In this document: positions 33,215 to 41,785 of the stretch, one piece after another
How positions within the stretch are numbered: the first letter of the stretch is position 1
How the letters are laid out: every line of letters begins with the position of its first letter
Assembly: GCF_016522505.1 (NCBI RefSeq)
Contig: NZ_JAEHOH010000014.1
Span: 62,001-126,000, forward strand
DNA from: Leucobacter chromiisoli
Lineage (GTDB): Bacteria > Actinomycetota > Actinomycetes > Actinomycetales > Microbacteriaceae
DNA length: 64,000 bases
Direction: 5' to 3'
The notes under the pieces: generated by a model
What the model was told of the DNA's origin: nothing
What the model saw: only the letters and a program-made list of their open reading frames with translations
Databases searched by the model: none
Program-made: the position numbers and the translations under genes

Positions 33215-33586
33215 ATGGCGCAGGGAAGCGGGGTGCAGGTGCGACGGATCTACGAGGATCCGGAGGCGGGCGACGGCACGCGGGTGCTCGTCGATCGTCT
33301 CTGGCCGCGCGGCGTCAGCAAGGAGCGCGCCCACCTCGACCTGTGGGTGAAGGAGGTGGCGCCCTCACCGGAGCTGCGCAGGTGGTACGGCCACGATCCG
33401 GAGAAGTTCGACGAGTTCCGCCGCCGCTACCGCGCCGAGCTCGAGGACGACGCCCACGCCGAACCGCTCGCCGAGCTGCGGCGCCTCTCGCACCGCGGGC
33501 CGCTGACGCTCCTCACCGCTTCGAAGCGCGACGACATCAGCGAGGCCGCCGTCCTGCAGCAGATCCTCACCGGCTCCGCCGACTGA
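33215..33586 (+). CDS. DUF488 family protein
   Basis: 123 residues matching DUF488: RIYEDPEAGDGTRVLVDRLW followed by PRGVSKERAHLDLWVKEVAPSPELRRWYGH in sequence order. It is a small conserved protein of unknown biochemistry, sometimes linked to stress. The ATG at 33215 gives the normal family length and lies 6 bases after a weak GAGAAT -10-like element; an in-frame GTG five codons upstream is less likely. Confidence 0.88.
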   Translation: MAQGSGVQVRRIYEDPEAGDGTRVLVDRLWPRGVSKERAHLDLWVKEVAPSPELRRWYGHDPEKFDEFRRRYRAELEDDAHAEPLAELRRLSHRGPLTLLTASKRDDISEAAVLQQILTGSAD

Positions 33587-33642
33587 ACGCCGCGGCCGGT
33601 CCCGCCCGAGCCGGTCCCGCCCGAGCCGATGCCGCCCGGTGC

Positions 33643-33648
33643 TAGCGT
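33643..33648 (+). promoter_or_regulatory. -10 element of the DyP-encapsulin operon
   Basis: TAGCGT ends 6 bases before the DyP ATG at 33655, the spacing expected for a leaderless mRNA in Actinobacteria. The preceding 50 bases hold a 15-bp direct repeat and no clear -35. Confidence 0.5.
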
Positions 33649-33654
33649 GGGGTC

Positions 33655-34842
33655 ATGACGGACACGGGCTACGGCACGCAGATGGTCGAGGGGCCGCTCA
33701 CCAAGTCGGCGATCTTCCTCGTGCTGAACGTCGCGGCGACGGGCGCGAGCGGCGAGGGCGGATCGGCCACCCCGGTGGAGTCCGTGCGGAGCGTCCTCGC
33801 GGATCTCGAGGATCTCGTCAAGACCGTCGGCTTCCGCGACCCCCGCACCGCGGTCTCCTGCACCGTCGGCATCGGCGACCGCGTCTGGGGCTCCCTCGTC
33901 GGGCCGGCGAAGCCCGCCGAGCTGCACCCCTTCCGCGAGTTCGCCGGCGACCGCCACACGGCGATCGCGACGCCCGGGGATCTGCTGTTCCACATCCGCT
34001 CCGACCGGGAGGACCTCTGCTTCGAGCTGGAGCGGCTGCTGCTCGACGCGCTCGGCGCCGCCGTCACCGTCGCCGACGAGGTGTCGGGGTTCCGCTACTT
34101 CGACACGCGCGACCTGCTCGGCTTCGTCGACGGCACGGCCAACCCGATCGGCCCCGACCTTCCGGAGTCGGCGCTCGTCGGCGATGAGGATCCGAGCTTC
34201 TCGGGCGGCAGCTACGCGGTCGTGCAGAAGTACCTCCATCCGCTCGCGGACTGGCAGCGGCTCACGACGAGCGAGCAGGAAGCCATCATGGGCCGCACGA
34301 AGGCCGACAACGTCGAGCTCGACGACGCGGAGTCAGGCCAGAAATCGCACAAGACCCTCGCCACGATCGAGGACGAGGCCGGCGAGCACGACATCGTGCG
34401 CGACAACATGCCGTTCGCGAGGCCCGGCAGCGGCGAGTTCGGCACCTACTTCATCGGCTACTCCCGGCACCTGTGGGTCATCGAGCGCATGCTGGAGCGC
34501 ATGTTCATCGGAGATCCTCCCGGCCTCCACGACCGGCTGCTCGACTTCTCCACGGCGATGACGGGCACCACCTTCTTCGTGCCGTCGGCCGAGCTGCTCG
34601 GGTCGCTCGACGACGAGCCCGCGGACGAACCCGCGCGGGGCGGCGACCCGGCGCCGGGCGGGGATCCCGGGGTCTCTCCCACCCCCGAGCCGGTCCCGGC
34701 CCAAGAGCCGACAGCGGATCCCGGCGCCGCCCCCGCGGATGCGTCTCTCGGCATCGGTTCGCTCAGGAACCCGCCGCATTCCCCGATCTCGGTCGGCCGG
34801 CAGACCGCCGACCGGTCGCTCGCTGAAAGGACAGGGCAATGA
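33655..34842 (+). CDS. DyP-type peroxidase with encapsulin-targeting motif
   Basis: 395 residues. Residues 1-315 are a heme-dependent dye-decolorising peroxidase with the GFVDG motif at 156-160 (catalytic Asp) and IVRDNMPFA further on. Residues 318-360 are a Pro/Ala/Glu-rich linker. A cargo-loading motif LGIGSL lies at 365-370, which is what directs DyP into encapsulin shells. Unusually a further 25 residues follow it (RNPPHSPISVGRQTADRSLA and on), whereas the motif normally sits at the extreme C-terminus. The stop overlaps the encapsulin ATG by 4 bases. It should use hydrogen peroxide to oxidise small substrates inside the shell. Confidence 0.95.
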   Translation: MTDTGYGTQMVEGPLTKSAIFLVLNVAATGASGEGGSATPVESVRSVLADLEDLVKTVGFRDPRTAVSCTVGIGDRVWGSLVGPAKPAELHPFREFAGDRHTAIATPGDLLFHIRSDREDLCFELERLLLDALGAAVTVADEVSGFRYFDTRDLLGFVDGTANPIGPDLPESALVGDEDPSFSGGSYAVVQKYLHPLADWQRLTTSEQEAIMGRTKADNVELDDAESGQKSHKTLATIEDEAGEHDIVRDNMPFARPGSGEFGTYFIGYSRHLWVIERMLERMFIGDPPGLHDRLLDFSTAMTGTTFFVPSAELLGSLDDEPADEPARGGDPAPGGDPGVSPTPEPVPAQEPTADPGAAPADASLGIGSLRNPPHSPISVGRQTADRSLAERTGQ

Positions 34843-35639
34843 ACCACCTGCTGCGCGGTCACGCGCCGATCACCTCCGACGTCTGGGCGATGATCGACGA
34901 CGAAGCCAAGACCCGCCTCACCGCGGCGCTCGGAGCGCGGCGCCTCGTCGACTTCTCCGGGCCGCACGGCTGGGAGCACTCGGCCACGTCCACCGGACGC
35001 GTCGGCCCCGTCGTCTCCGCCCCCTCGGAGGGCGTGATCGCGAGGGCGCGCCGCGTGCTGCCGCTCGCCGAGGTGCGCGCGGACTTCGTGCTCTCCCGCG
35101 ACGAGCTGGAGAGCGGCACGCGAGGCGCCCCCGACGTGGACTTCGGCCCCCTCGACGACGCCGCGAAGCGCATCGCGAGCGTCGAGAACGCGGCCATCGT
35201 CGACGGCTGGGGCGAACTCGGCATGACCGGCATCGCGCAGGCCTCCCCGCATGAGCCCATCCCGGTCGGCGACGACGCGAGGCGCCTCGCGGTCCGCGTC
35301 GCGGCGGCGGTCGCAGCGCTCAAGGGCGCCGGCGTCGACGGCCCCTACGGCCTCGCGCTGGGCTACGAGCTGTGGGTGGACGCCATGGGCGGCAACGATG
35401 CCGGCGGTGCGCCCCTGCTGACGCACCTCACCCGGATCCTCGACGGGCCCGTGCAGTGGACGCCCGGCATCACGGGGGCCGTCGTGCTGAGCCTGCGCGG
35501 CGGCGACTTCCTGTTCGAGAGCGGCGAGGATCTGTCCGTCGGCTACGCGGGGCACACCGCGGAGTCGGTCAGCCTCTACCTGCAGGAGACCTTCAGCTTC
35601 CGCGTCGCTACCCCCGAGGCCGCGATCGCCCTGAGCTGA
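34839..35639 (+). CDS. Type 1 encapsulin shell protein
   Basis: 266 residues with HK97-type encapsulin (linocin M18) character: MNHLLRGHAPITSDVWAMID at the N-terminus, ARRLVDFSGPHGWEHSATST, and the C-terminal YLQETFSFRVATPEAAIAL that forms the domain binding cargo peptides. It self-assembles into a protein nanocompartment. It starts inside the end of the DyP gene, which carries the targeting motif, so cargo and shell are cotranslated. Confidence 0.96.
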   Translation: MNHLLRGHAPITSDVWAMIDDEAKTRLTAALGARRLVDFSGPHGWEHSATSTGRVGPVVSAPSEGVIARARRVLPLAEVRADFVLSRDELESGTRGAPDVDFGPLDDAAKRIASVENAAIVDGWGELGMTGIAQASPHEPIPVGDDARRLAVRVAAAVAALKGAGVDGPYGLALGYELWVDAMGGNDAGGAPLLTHLTRILDGPVQWTPGITGAVVLSLRGGDFLFESGEDLSVGYAGHTAESVSLYLQETFSFRVATPEAAIALS

Positions 35640-36204
35640 GGGCCTCGCACCCGCCCCTGACGTCGAAGACCACGCGGGCGAACTGGCCGACCGCGTGCGC
35701 CGAGACCAGGCGCAGCCGGTCGGACTCGATGCGCCTGGGCAGCAGCGGCGCGCCGGCGGCGAGCGCGACCGGGGCGATCGACAGCGCGATCCGGTCGAGC
35801 GCACCGGCATCCAGGAACTGGCCCGCGAGCTCGCCGCCACCGATCACCCAGATGTCGCCTCCGCCCGCGGCCTCCCGGATCGCGGGGAGGGCGGCGGCGA
35901 CACCGCCCGATACGAGGCGCACGTCGGCGCCCTCCGGGATCGGCAGCTCGCGCGTGGTGAAGACGAACGTCGGCTTCTCGCCGAACAGCTGCGACCAGCG
36001 CTCGGGGTGCTCGAGCAGCCCCTCGTGGCGCAGCACCCACTCGTAGGTGGTGGAGCCCTCCACCAGCACGGCGGCGTCGGGAGGCAGCAGCCTCTCCTCC
36101 GGGCGCTCGCCGCCCTCGACTGCGAAGAGCCAGTCGAGGGAGTTCTGCTCGTCGGCGATCCAGCCGTTGAGCGTGGTCGCGGTGTCGAAGATGATGTGTC
36201 CCAT
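35608..36204 (-). CDS. Dihydrofolate reductase family protein (RibD C-terminal-like)
   Basis: 198 residues of the RibD_C/YwjB-like group: MGHIIFDTATTLNGWIADEQ, DAAVLVEGSTTYEWV, GGDIWVIGGGELAGQFL and DRIALSIAPVALAAGAPLLP. Such proteins bind NADPH; their substrates are mostly unknown and need not be folate. ATG 36204 lies 7 bases from TACAGT. The 3' end overlaps the convergent encapsulin gene by 32 bases, which is unusual but leaves both reading frames intact. Confidence 0.88.
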   Translation of the reverse strand: MGHIIFDTATTLNGWIADEQNSLDWLFAVEGGERPEERLLPPDAAVLVEGSTTYEWVLRHEGLLEHPERWSQLFGEKPTFVFTTRELPIPEGADVRLVSGGVAAALPAIREAAGGGDIWVIGGGELAGQFLDAGALDRIALSIAPVALAAGAPLLPRRIESDRLRLVSAHAVGQFARVVFDVRGGCEALSSGRSRPRG

Positions 36205-36253
36205 GCGGCCGACTGTAGCCGCTGCCGCCGACATCGACCGGGCAGCTCCCCGC

Positions 36254-38521
36254 TCAGGGCTCCCGTGCCGGCTCAGGTGCCGGCTCCGGCTCGAGCACCC
36301 CCGTGATCTCCTCACCCAGGGGCTCGGCGAGCACCTCGGAGTAGGCCCAGCTGAGGTGGTGGGAGTCGCGGAACGCCAGCACGCCGCCGATCACGGGGGA
36401 CGCCTCGTCGTCGACGACGAAGTAGTCGCTCAGGTCGACGAGCGAGACCCTCGCCGGCTGGGACACCTCGGCCGCCTCTGCCAGCGGGTCCTCGTGGAAC
36501 GCCTCCTGCTCGGGCACTGCGCAGGCCCGGCTCGCCTCGGCGCCGTTCTCGGTCACGCAGCGCAGCACGTTCCCCGGCATCTGCGGAGTGTCCCGGATCG
36601 CGACCACGTGACGCACCGACTCGGGCAGTGCGGCCCAGCGCTCCGCGTAGGCCTCCCGCGCCGACTCGCGCCAGCTCTTCCCCGACACCGCGACGATCCG
36701 GTTCGTCGACTTCGCCGAGGTGATCACGGTGTCGATCTGCGGGGTGTCCTCGAGCTTCTCCACGGCCCGCTCGTTCCAGTCGGCGCAGTCCTGCTGCAGC
36801 GCGCGCTTGCCCGCCTCGGTCGCCGCATCGAAGTCCCGATCCCCGGCGATGAAGGGGCACGACGCCTTGGCCATCACCAGGAGGCTCCAGTTCTCCCGAT
36901 CCGCCACGCGCTCGAGCGCCCCGAGCCACTGCTCGGCGTGCGAGTCGCCCACGAGCGCGATCGCCCGGTCGGCCGTCTCGAGCTTCGCGCCGTACTCGCA
37001 GACCCGCAGCTCGCTGCCCTGGATCGGGCTCAGGCACCGCTCGGGGGCCTTGTCGGCGAGGGAGGGATCCGGGATCGGCGGCTCGGCGGGCTCGGGGTCG
37101 CACCCGGAATCCGGGTCGAGCGCCGGCAACCCCACGCACGTATCGGGATCCTGCAGCGCCGCCGACACCTCGTCCCTCGCGGTGTCGATCCGCTTCTCCG
37201 CCGTGTCGACGCCCACGAGCGACAGGGCGAGCATGATCCCCATCGCGCCCGTCGTGATCGCGAGAGTGCGCCCGTTGGTCCAGGACCGCGCGGCGCCGGT
37301 GCGGAACGGATCCTCGACGAGGATCTTGGAGAGCCAGGCCAGCAGCAGCGTCGCCGCGACGATCGCGCCCCAGTCGAGCACGCCCATCGGCCGCCCCAGC
37401 ACGAACGGCACGAGCACGATGATCGGGAAGTGCCAGAGGTAGGCGCCGTACGACACGTCTCCGAGCCACTGCATCGGCCGGGCGGCCAGCAGCGCGGTCG
37501 GAGCCCAGCGCGTGCGCGGCTCCCCCGCCGCCACGACGAGCGCGGTCGCGACGACCGGCAGGAGGGCCACCCATCCGGGGAACGGGGTGCCGCCGGTGAA
37601 CAGTGCCGCGCTGACGCCGATGCCGGCGAGGCCGGCCCAGGCCATCGCCGAGCGGACCGCCGGGGAGAGACGCGCGAGCGGGTCGGCGGCGGACGTCGCG
37701 AGCAGCGCGAGCAGACCGCCGGCGGCGAACTCCCACGCGCGCGTCGTGGTGACGAAGTAGGCCTGCGCGGGATCGAACGCGGTCACGGCGATCGAGGTCG
37801 CGAAGGAGGCCAGCGCGACGGCGCCGATGAGGATCCCGAAGCACAGGCGCGCGCTCGGGGCCGGACGGCCGGAGCCGCCGGGACGGCCGGGTCGAGCACC
37901 GCCGCCGGGCCGCTCGCGCCGTCGCGCCGCCCACGCGGCGAGCAGCACGGCCGCCAGCGCGACCACCGGCCAGACGATGTAGAACTGCTCCTCGACCGAC
38001 AGCGACCAGTAGTGCTGCACGGGCGAGACCTGGGCTTCGTCGGCCATGTAGTCGACCGACTCCGCTGCGAGCACCCAGTTCTGCACGTACGCGGCGGACG
38101 CGGCGAGCTGCAGGAGGAAGGAGGGCACGAACCCCGACGGGGCCATGATCCACACCGCGAGGAGGGTGGCCCCGAGCACCAGGAGCGCCGCCGGGAGCAG
38201 GCGGCGCGCGCGCCTCGCCCAGAACCGCGGCAGGTTCACCGAGCCGCCGGCCTCCATCTCGCGGAGCAGCTGGCCCGTGATGAGGAATCCGGAGATCACG
38301 AAGAACACGTCGACGCCGACGTATCCTCCGGGGAGCGCGGGCGGGACGAGGTGGAAGACCAGCACCAGCGCGACGGCGATGGCGCGGAGCCCCTGGATGT
38401 CGGTCCGGACTCCCCCGGCCGCACCCGCACGGCGGATCTGCGGCGCCTCTCCCCGAGCCGCCCCACGTGCCTCGTGCGTCAGTGTCCGTTCCATGAGAGT
38501 GGTCGCATCCGTCCGGATCAT
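36254..38521 (-). CDS. Acyltransferase 3 (OafA/YrhL-type) with SGNH domain
   Basis: 755 residues. Residues 35-420 are a multi-helix membrane acyltransferase with QGLRAIAVALVLVFHLVPPA, FFVISGFLITGQLLREME and YWSLSVEEQFYIVWPVVALA. The C-terminal 250 residues are an extracellular SGNH esterase-like domain (ALVGDSHAEQW and a closing DSHHLSWAYSEVLAEPL). Such proteins O-acetylate cell-surface polysaccharide or peptidoglycan. The ATG at 38521 is preceded by TATAGA 5 bases away; a second ATG nine codons inside is also possible. Confidence 0.93.
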   Translation of the reverse strand: MIRTDATTLMERTLTHEARGAARGEAPQIRRAGAAGGVRTDIQGLRAIAVALVLVFHLVPPALPGGYVGVDVFFVISGFLITGQLLREMEAGGSVNLPRFWARRARRLLPAALLVLGATLLAVWIMAPSGFVPSFLLQLAASAAYVQNWVLAAESVDYMADEAQVSPVQHYWSLSVEEQFYIVWPVVALAAVLLAAWAARRRERPGGGARPGRPGGSGRPAPSARLCFGILIGAVALASFATSIAVTAFDPAQAYFVTTTRAWEFAAGGLLALLATSAADPLARLSPAVRSAMAWAGLAGIGVSAALFTGGTPFPGWVALLPVVATALVVAAGEPRTRWAPTALLAARPMQWLGDVSYGAYLWHFPIIVLVPFVLGRPMGVLDWGAIVAATLLLAWLSKILVEDPFRTGAARSWTNGRTLAITTGAMGIMLALSLVGVDTAEKRIDTARDEVSAALQDPDTCVGLPALDPDSGCDPEPAEPPIPDPSLADKAPERCLSPIQGSELRVCEYGAKLETADRAIALVGDSHAEQWLGALERVADRENWSLLVMAKASCPFIAGDRDFDAATEAGKRALQQDCADWNERAVEKLEDTPQIDTVITSAKSTNRIVAVSGKSWRESAREAYAERWAALPESVRHVVAIRDTPQMPGNVLRCVTENGAEASRACAVPEQEAFHEDPLAEAAEVSQPARVSLVDLSDYFVVDDEASPVIGGVLAFRDSHHLSWAYSEVLAEPLGEEITGVLEPEPAPEPAREP

Positions 38522-38639
38522 CTCACTCTATACAACGATTCGGTAACAGCGCACGGCGCTGGTGCGCGACATCGGGGAGGCGTACAATTCCTCCCGCACG
38601 CGGCCTCCGTCCGACCCGCCGCAGCGCCTGCCGGAGCGG

Positions 38640-39305
38640 CTACAGATGCAGCCGCTTGGCGAGCTCGTGCCGCATCTCCGGGCCCTGATCGAGCTGCAGC
38701 AGCAGGAGGACGAGCAGCCCGAGGGCGCCGCAGATGATCGAGGGCAGCGGGTGCGACACCCAGCCGAGCATGAGGAACACGATGGGTGCCAGCCCCAGCA
38801 GCACGGTGAGGCCGCTGTAGAGGATGTGGTCGCCCACCTCGATGCGCATCAACCGCACCGTGATCAGGAGGGCGACGATGGAGCTCGCGCAGACGATCGG
38901 CACCGCGTAGCTGAGGGACCAGCCGCGCCAGCCCGTGAGGTAGTCCCAGTACACGCAGACGAGGCCGACCACGATCACCAGGTACACGGTGCCCTTCGCG
39001 ACGTTCCGCCGCTTGCGCACCGCCATCAGCACCACGAGCCACATGGCGCAGACCCCCAGCCACACCGAGCGGAGCACCCCGATGCCGTCGAGCTCGCGCC
39101 GGAACAGCAGCTGAGCGAGGAACGAGGACAGGATGATCGCGATCGAGGTGAGGAACAGGACTCTGAGCACGCGCCGACGCGAGAAGGCGAGCGGCACGGC
39201 CGGGAGCGGGCTCGGCGCCGCCTCGCCCGCAACGGCGGCTCCGCACAGCGGGCAGTGGCTCCAGCCGCCCTCGATGCGGACGGAGCAGTCCGCGCAGCGC
39301 CTCAC
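38640..39305 (-). CDS. DUF6320 membrane protein with zinc ribbon
   Basis: 221 residues. The N-terminus holds a Cys4 zinc ribbon (MRRCADCSVRIEGGWSHCPL, then CG). Six or so membrane helices follow (VLRVLFLTSIAIILSSFLAQ and on). It matches the DUF6320 layout. The gene overlaps the upstream acyltransferase by 4 bases. In other bacteria this family is commonly found next to a condensation-like acyltransferase and an esterase, as here; the shared function is unknown. Confidence 0.82.
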   Translation of the reverse strand: MRRCADCSVRIEGGWSHCPLCGAAVAGEAAPSPLPAVPLAFSRRRVLRVLFLTSIAIILSSFLAQLLFRRELDGIGVLRSVWLGVCAMWLVVLMAVRKRRNVAKGTVYLVIVVGLVCVYWDYLTGWRGWSLSYAVPIVCASSIVALLITVRLMRIEVGDHILYSGLTVLLGLAPIVFLMLGWVSHPLPSIICGALGLLVLLLLQLDQGPEMRHELAKRLHL

Positions 39306-40765
39306 GACTCCTCCTCGGCGATCTCGCGCTCCGTCACCCGCGCCGCCGCCACCGTCACGTCCACTCCGCGCGCTGTGAGCAGCCTGGCGAACTCCCGGAC
39401 GTGTCCGGTCTCGACGAACGGCGAGGTGAAGCTCACGGTGAGCTGCCCCGCGTGCGACATCGCGCAGAACTGGGGTCGGACGGCTGAGACGTGGAACAGC
39501 ATCCGCCCGACGCGCGACTCGGCGGGCTCGGGCAGGGCCACCCGGCCGAGGTTCGACACAGCGACGGTCAGGCCGCGGTTGTTGCCCCAGTTGATCAGCC
39601 TCAGGATCCCGTCCTTGAGCGGACGCGGCACGACCCTCAGCGCGGGCGTCCGCTCGAACCTGATGAACCTGCGCAGCCTCCGCTCGAGCGCGTCCGGAGT
39701 CGCCTTCGGCCGGAACTGATGCTCGAGCCGCCGGGAGATCGATCCGAGGTCGTCCGCGCCCTCGCCGTAGGTGTGCTCCACCCGGACGGTCGCGAAGAAG
39801 TTGCGCGCCGACGTCGAGGGGAAGAACTGACGCAGGTTCACCGGCACCGAGGCCGCGAGGGTGCGATCCCTGCCGAGGCCGCCCGACGACAGGCGGATGG
39901 ACTCGAAGAACAGCGCGGTCAGGTACATCGTGAGCGCGACGCCCTCGGAGCGCGCGAGGGCGAGCACCTCCTTCGCCGGCATGGTGAGCTCGACGACGCG
40001 GGTGCGGTTGTCCGGCGTCCGCGTGCCTGCCACCCGGTGCACCCGCCTCCGCGGCGGGCGGGCAGCCCGCCCGTGCCCCTCGGGCTCGGCGGAGGGCGAC
40101 CGCGCACCGTCGTCGACCGTGAGCACCGCCGGCGCGGCCGCGCGGCTGAAGGCCGCCGCGGCGGAGCGGGTCTCACCCCGACGACGACGGAAGTAGTGCC
40201 CGAAGCTGTCGGCGGTGAGCTCGTGCGCCGGCTCGTCCGCGTCGCCGCCGTCGTCGCGCTCGTCGGCGCTCCGGTGCGGGCCGATATCCGGGCCGGTATG
40301 CGGGCCGCCGACGAGGCCGACGCCGGGCGGCGCGGGATCCTCCTCGGGGTAGCGCAGCCGGACGTAGGCGGTCGCCAGGTCGGAGAGGAACCACAGCGCA
40401 CCGGTCCCGTCCGACAGGGCGTGGAAGATCTCGAGGATGATCCGCCGCCGGTGGTGCATCACCCGGAACAGGAGGTTGCGCCGATCCGCCTGATAGATGG
40501 GAGCGCAGGTGTGCTGCTCCTCGGGGGTGACGACGGGGCGCAGGTCGCTGTCCTGCAGGTAGTACCAGAACACTCCGCTGCGCAGCACGGCGTGATAGAG
40601 CCGGTAGCGCTCGTACGTCGCGTCCAGGGCCCGCTGCAGCAGCACGGGATCCACGTCGGCGTCGACCTCCGCGCTGATGCGGAACACCTTGGGGTCGGCC
40701 TCGCTCCGCGCGGCGAGGAAGATGTTGGATGCGTTGTCGAGCCTCACCCACGCGCGTCGGTTCAC
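39302..40765 (-). CDS. Condensation-superfamily acyltransferase (PapA/alcohol acetyltransferase-like)
   Basis: 487 residues. The acyl-transfer motif HxxxD appears as IFHALSDGTGALWFLSDLAT near residue 114, as in CAT/condensation-like enzymes. The C-terminal half has TLAASVPVNLRQFFPSTSAR and AVSNLGRVALPE, typical of PapA/wax-ester-type transferases. Residues 155-235 form a long Arg/Asp-rich insert of low complexity. It should join an acyl-CoA to an alcohol or amine acceptor. It is coupled by 4-base overlaps to genes on both sides. Confidence 0.82.
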   Translation of the reverse strand: MNRRAWVRLDNASNIFLAARSEADPKVFRISAEVDADVDPVLLQRALDATYERYRLYHAVLRSGVFWYYLQDSDLRPVVTPEEQHTCAPIYQADRRNLLFRVMHHRRRIILEIFHALSDGTGALWFLSDLATAYVRLRYPEEDPAPPGVGLVGGPHTGPDIGPHRSADERDDGGDADEPAHELTADSFGHYFRRRRGETRSAAAAFSRAAAPAVLTVDDGARSPSAEPEGHGRAARPPRRRVHRVAGTRTPDNRTRVVELTMPAKEVLALARSEGVALTMYLTALFFESIRLSSGGLGRDRTLAASVPVNLRQFFPSTSARNFFATVRVEHTYGEGADDLGSISRRLEHQFRPKATPDALERRLRRFIRFERTPALRVVPRPLKDGILRLINWGNNRGLTVAVSNLGRVALPEPAESRVGRMLFHVSAVRPQFCAMSHAGQLTVSFTSPFVETGHVREFARLLTARGVDVTVAAARVTEREIAEEES

Positions 40766-41727
40766 GTCGCCTCCTCGCCGGTGGGCGGCGGATCGTCCGC
40801 GAGCGCGCCGTCGAGGAACGCGTCGATCACCCCGTACGCCTCCCGCAGCGAGCGGGAGAACCTCGGCAGCGCGATGAAGCCGTGGAGGGCCCCGGGCACC
40901 CGGTGGAGTCGCACCGCATTGCCGGCTTCCTCCAGGGCGCGGGCGTAGGCCTCCCCCTCGTCGCGCAGCAGGTCCAGCTCGGCCGTGATGAGGAGCGTCG
41001 CCGGCTGGTCGGAGAGGTCCTCCGCCATCAGCGGGGCGACGAGCGGATCGCGACGGCGATCCGGATCCGGGACGTAGAGGTCGAGGTAGTCCTGCACCTC
41101 GGTGTTCGTGAGCCGGTAGTCGTCGCCGTGATTGCGCACCGAGGCGAATGGAGACGTCAGCGGGTCGTGGTCCCAGTGCGTCACGGGATAGAGCAGGATC
41201 TGCCGGCTCGCGCCCCGGTGCCCGCGCTCCCGCAGCAGGAGCGAGACCGCCGCGGCCAGGTTGCCGCCGGCCGAGTCGCCCATCAGCACGATCCGGTCGG
41301 CGTCCCGGATCCCCGCTCGCCGCGGGTCCTCGAGCAGCAGCCGAGCGACCCGGGCGCAGTCCTCCAGGCCTGCGGGGAAGGGATGCTCAGGCGCCAGCCG
41401 GTAGTCGACGGACGCCACGACGCAGCCCGTGAGGTCGGCCATCGTCGCGCACGCCGGAGTGTAGCTCTCGATGTCCCCGGTGACCCAGCCCCCGCCGTGG
41501 AAGAAGAGGATGACGTCGTCGCGTCGCTGCACCCTCGGTGCGAACACGCGAACCGGAATCCGGTGGCTCCCGTCGCCGGAGACGATCTGGCGGTCGAGCG
41601 CCCGGTACCGCGGCACCGGCCGAGCCGCGAGGCGCCTCTGGAAGCGCCGCACCCGCTCGTAGTCCTCGCGCATGTTGACCCGGGGCGCCGCGAAGAGCCT
41701 GAGCGCCGCCCTGAGCAGCCGGTTCAC
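40762..41727 (-). CDS. HSL-family alpha/beta hydrolase (esterase)
   Basis: 321 residues with the oxyanion HGGGW motif, nucleophile GDSAGGN, and a C-terminal His in PGALHGFIAL. This is the hormone-sensitive lipase-like group IV of carboxylesterases, cytoplasmic by lack of a signal peptide. GTG 41727 overlaps the stop of a 12-residue upstream frame whose start has a leaderless promoter. It is the first large gene of the DUF6320/acyltransferase operon and might provide or remove acyl groups. Confidence 0.9.
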   Translation of the reverse strand: MNRLLRAALRLFAAPRVNMREDYERVRRFQRRLAARPVPRYRALDRQIVSGDGSHRIPVRVFAPRVQRRDDVILFFHGGGWVTGDIESYTPACATMADLTGCVVASVDYRLAPEHPFPAGLEDCARVARLLLEDPRRAGIRDADRIVLMGDSAGGNLAAAVSLLLRERGHRGASRQILLYPVTHWDHDPLTSPFASVRNHGDDYRLTNTEVQDYLDLYVPDPDRRRDPLVAPLMAEDLSDQPATLLITAELDLLRDEGEAYARALEEAGNAVRLHRVPGALHGFIALPRFSRSLREAYGVIDAFLDGALADDPPPTGEEAT

Positions 41728-41762
41728 GCGCGGCCGGAGATGTCGGGGGCTGGCTGGTCCAT
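41724..41762 (-). CDS. Leaderless 12-residue upstream peptide coupled to the esterase
   Basis: Encodes MDQPAPDISGRA and stops at a TGA that overlaps the GTG start of the esterase. TATGCT (41769-41774) ends 6 bases before its ATG, so it probably starts at the mRNA 5' end. Translation of this peptide would deliver ribosomes to the GTG, which lacks a good ribosome binding site of its own. Confidence 0.45.
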   Translation of the reverse strand: MDQPAPDISGRA

Positions 41763-41785
41763 GCCCCCAGCATAGGGATCCCGCA

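Noticed and set aside
33595-33630. 15-bp direct repeat (GCCGGTCCCGCCCGA twice) before the DyP gene
   Set aside because: Too short and GC-rich to distinguish from slippage; it has no visible regulatory pattern.
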